Shown here: in pieces, positions 5,330 through 6,112 of the stretch
Layout: each line of letters begins with the position of its first letter
How positions within the stretch are numbered: the stretch's first letter is position 1
Source: an uncultured Verrucomicrobiota bacterium
Lineage (GTDB): Bacteria; Verrucomicrobiota; Verrucomicrobiia; Limisphaerales; UBA9464
NCBI GenBank assembly: GCA_903930165.1
Contig: CAIYXO010000144.1
Location: 1 to 6,112, forward strand
Reading direction: 5' to 3'
Length of the DNA: 6,112 nucleotides
Translations under genes and position numbers: made by a program
Notes under the pieces: generated by a model
Databases searched by the model: none
What the model was told of the DNA's origin: nothing
What the model saw: the letters and a program-made list of their open reading frames with translations, nothing else

Positions 5330-6112
5330 ATGCTCCGCTACCGCACCGAAGAAGGCTGGTTCCTGCTGACGCATCCCGAGCACGCCCGGATCGCCGGTGA
5401 GTTCGCCAAGGCCTGGGGCAACGGACATTTCCGGGCGCCGTTTCCGAGGGAAGACGTCCTCGCGGGCATCCGCCGGCACGACGACGGCTGGGCCGCGCGC
5501 GATGTGAAGCCGCTGCTCACCCGCGAGGGGAAGCCGAGCGCGTTCGGGGTGGACCTGGTCGGCAAGTACAGCGCCTTCGAGGAGATCGATCTCGCCGACT
5601 ACCTCGGTGTGAGGGGCCGGGCGATGGAGGTGGTGGCCGCCGACAACCCCTACGCCGCGATCCTCATCTCGATGCACACGTGCAACCTCCTCACGGTCCA
5701 TGCGGACCGCAGCACGATCCGGCCTTCCGACCTCCCGTTGCTGGACGCCTTCCTCGAGCGCCAGGAGGAACGTCAGGGCGAACTCCGGCTCCACTGCGCG
5801 GTCTCCGGCCGTTATCGCGACGAGGATCTCACCGCGCAGACGTTGCTCGAGAACTTCCGGCTCCTCCAAGCATGCGACAACATGTCGCTGATGTCCTGTG
5901 TCGACTACGGCGGGCCTGCGACGCTGCTGCATCCGTTGCCGCTCACCGAGGGCGGAACTTCCGAGGTGACGGTGACCCGGATCGGGGTCCGACGGTTCCG
6001 GCTCGCGCCCTGGCCCTTCTCGGTGGATCGGCTCGAGGTTCCCGTCTCGGGTCGTCGGGTCGTCGGGGAGCGCTTCGGGAACGTCGCCGAGATCGAATCG
6101 CAATTCCTGTCC
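5330..6112 (+). CDS. DUF3891 family protein, 3' end cut by window edge
   Basis: A frame with 261 codons runs open to the last base, with no stop, so the gene is partial at its 3' end. The protein begins MLRYRTEEGWFLLTHPEHAR and matches the DUF3891 pattern: THPEHARIAGEFAKAW near the N-terminus, F34-x-x-P37 with FP at 38-39, HDDGW at 50-54, SMHTCNLL at 115-121, and the helix NFRLLQACDNMSLMSC at 175-190, followed by a beta-rich C-terminal part. No function is established for the family. The spaced His/Asp residues (H15, H18, H50-D51, H116, D183) in a probably helical N-terminal two-thirds recall HD-type metal hydrolases, which is my inference. It has no signal peptide. The ATG at 5330 follows the amidase stop by 10 bases; no Shine-Dalgarno is seen, so translation may be coupled or SD-independent. 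The visible length is about the usual family length, so little is likely missing. Confidence 0.82.
   Translation, partial: MLRYRTEEGWFLLTHPEHARIAGEFAKAWGNGHFRAPFPREDVLAGIRRHDDGWAARDVKPLLTREGKPSAFGVDLVGKYSAFEEIDLADYLGVRGRAMEVVAADNPYAAILISMHTCNLLTVHADRSTIRPSDLPLLDAFLERQEERQGELRLHCAVSGRYRDEDLTAQTLLENFRLLQACDNMSLMSCVDYGGPATLLHPLPLTEGGTSEVTVTRIGVRRFRLAPWPFSVDRLEVPVSGRRVVGERFGNVAEIESQFLS

Noticed and set aside
5303..6103. 266-codon open frame on the minus strand
   Set aside because: It is antisense to the DUF3891 gene, whose translation shows recognisable family motifs; the minus-strand translation does not.

Overview
This is a GC-rich bacterial window with four protein-coding genes, two on each strand, and no RNA gene, CRISPR array or insertion sequence that I can see. 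The protein families point to the Planctomycetes-Verrucomicrobia group, most likely a verrucomicrobial or planctomycetal genome. The main clues are a secreted ThuA-like protein ending in a VPEGGVESS...NLDPK tail, a DUF3891 protein, and a copper-type P-type ATPase that has an FCCxGC N-terminal domain but no HMA domain. This assignment is inferred from family flavour, not from a marker gene.

Layout. Bases 1-58 are a GC-rich tail downstream of the first gene. Bases 59-2833 (minus strand) encode a 924-residue P1B-type copper-transporting ATPase with an extra C-terminal membrane region of about 215 residues, rich in methionine and carrying a Cys cluster. Bases 2834-3055 are a gap with an interrupted hairpin and a degenerate 7-bp tandem repeat just after the stop of the next gene. 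Bases 3056-3931 (minus) encode an exported 291-residue ThuA-domain protein. Bases 3932-4386 form a 455-bp divergent intergenic region with several dyads and hairpins. Bases 4387-5319 (plus) encode a 310-residue acetamidase/formamidase-family enzyme. Starting 10 bases after its stop, 5330 to the window end (plus) encodes a DUF3891 protein, cut by the window edge after 261 residues.

How the genes relate. The amidase and DUF3891 genes look like one transcription unit. The ThuA gene is divergent from them and may share a control region. The ATPase is co-directional with the ThuA gene, but 222 bp and a possible terminator separate them, so it is probably independent. No cbb3 oxidase or other copper genes are visible next to it. 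The most noteworthy items are the Met/Cys-rich C-terminal extension of the ATPase, the heptad repeat, and the pairing of an amidase with a protein of unknown function. I do not see convincing evidence of a wholly new multi-gene system.
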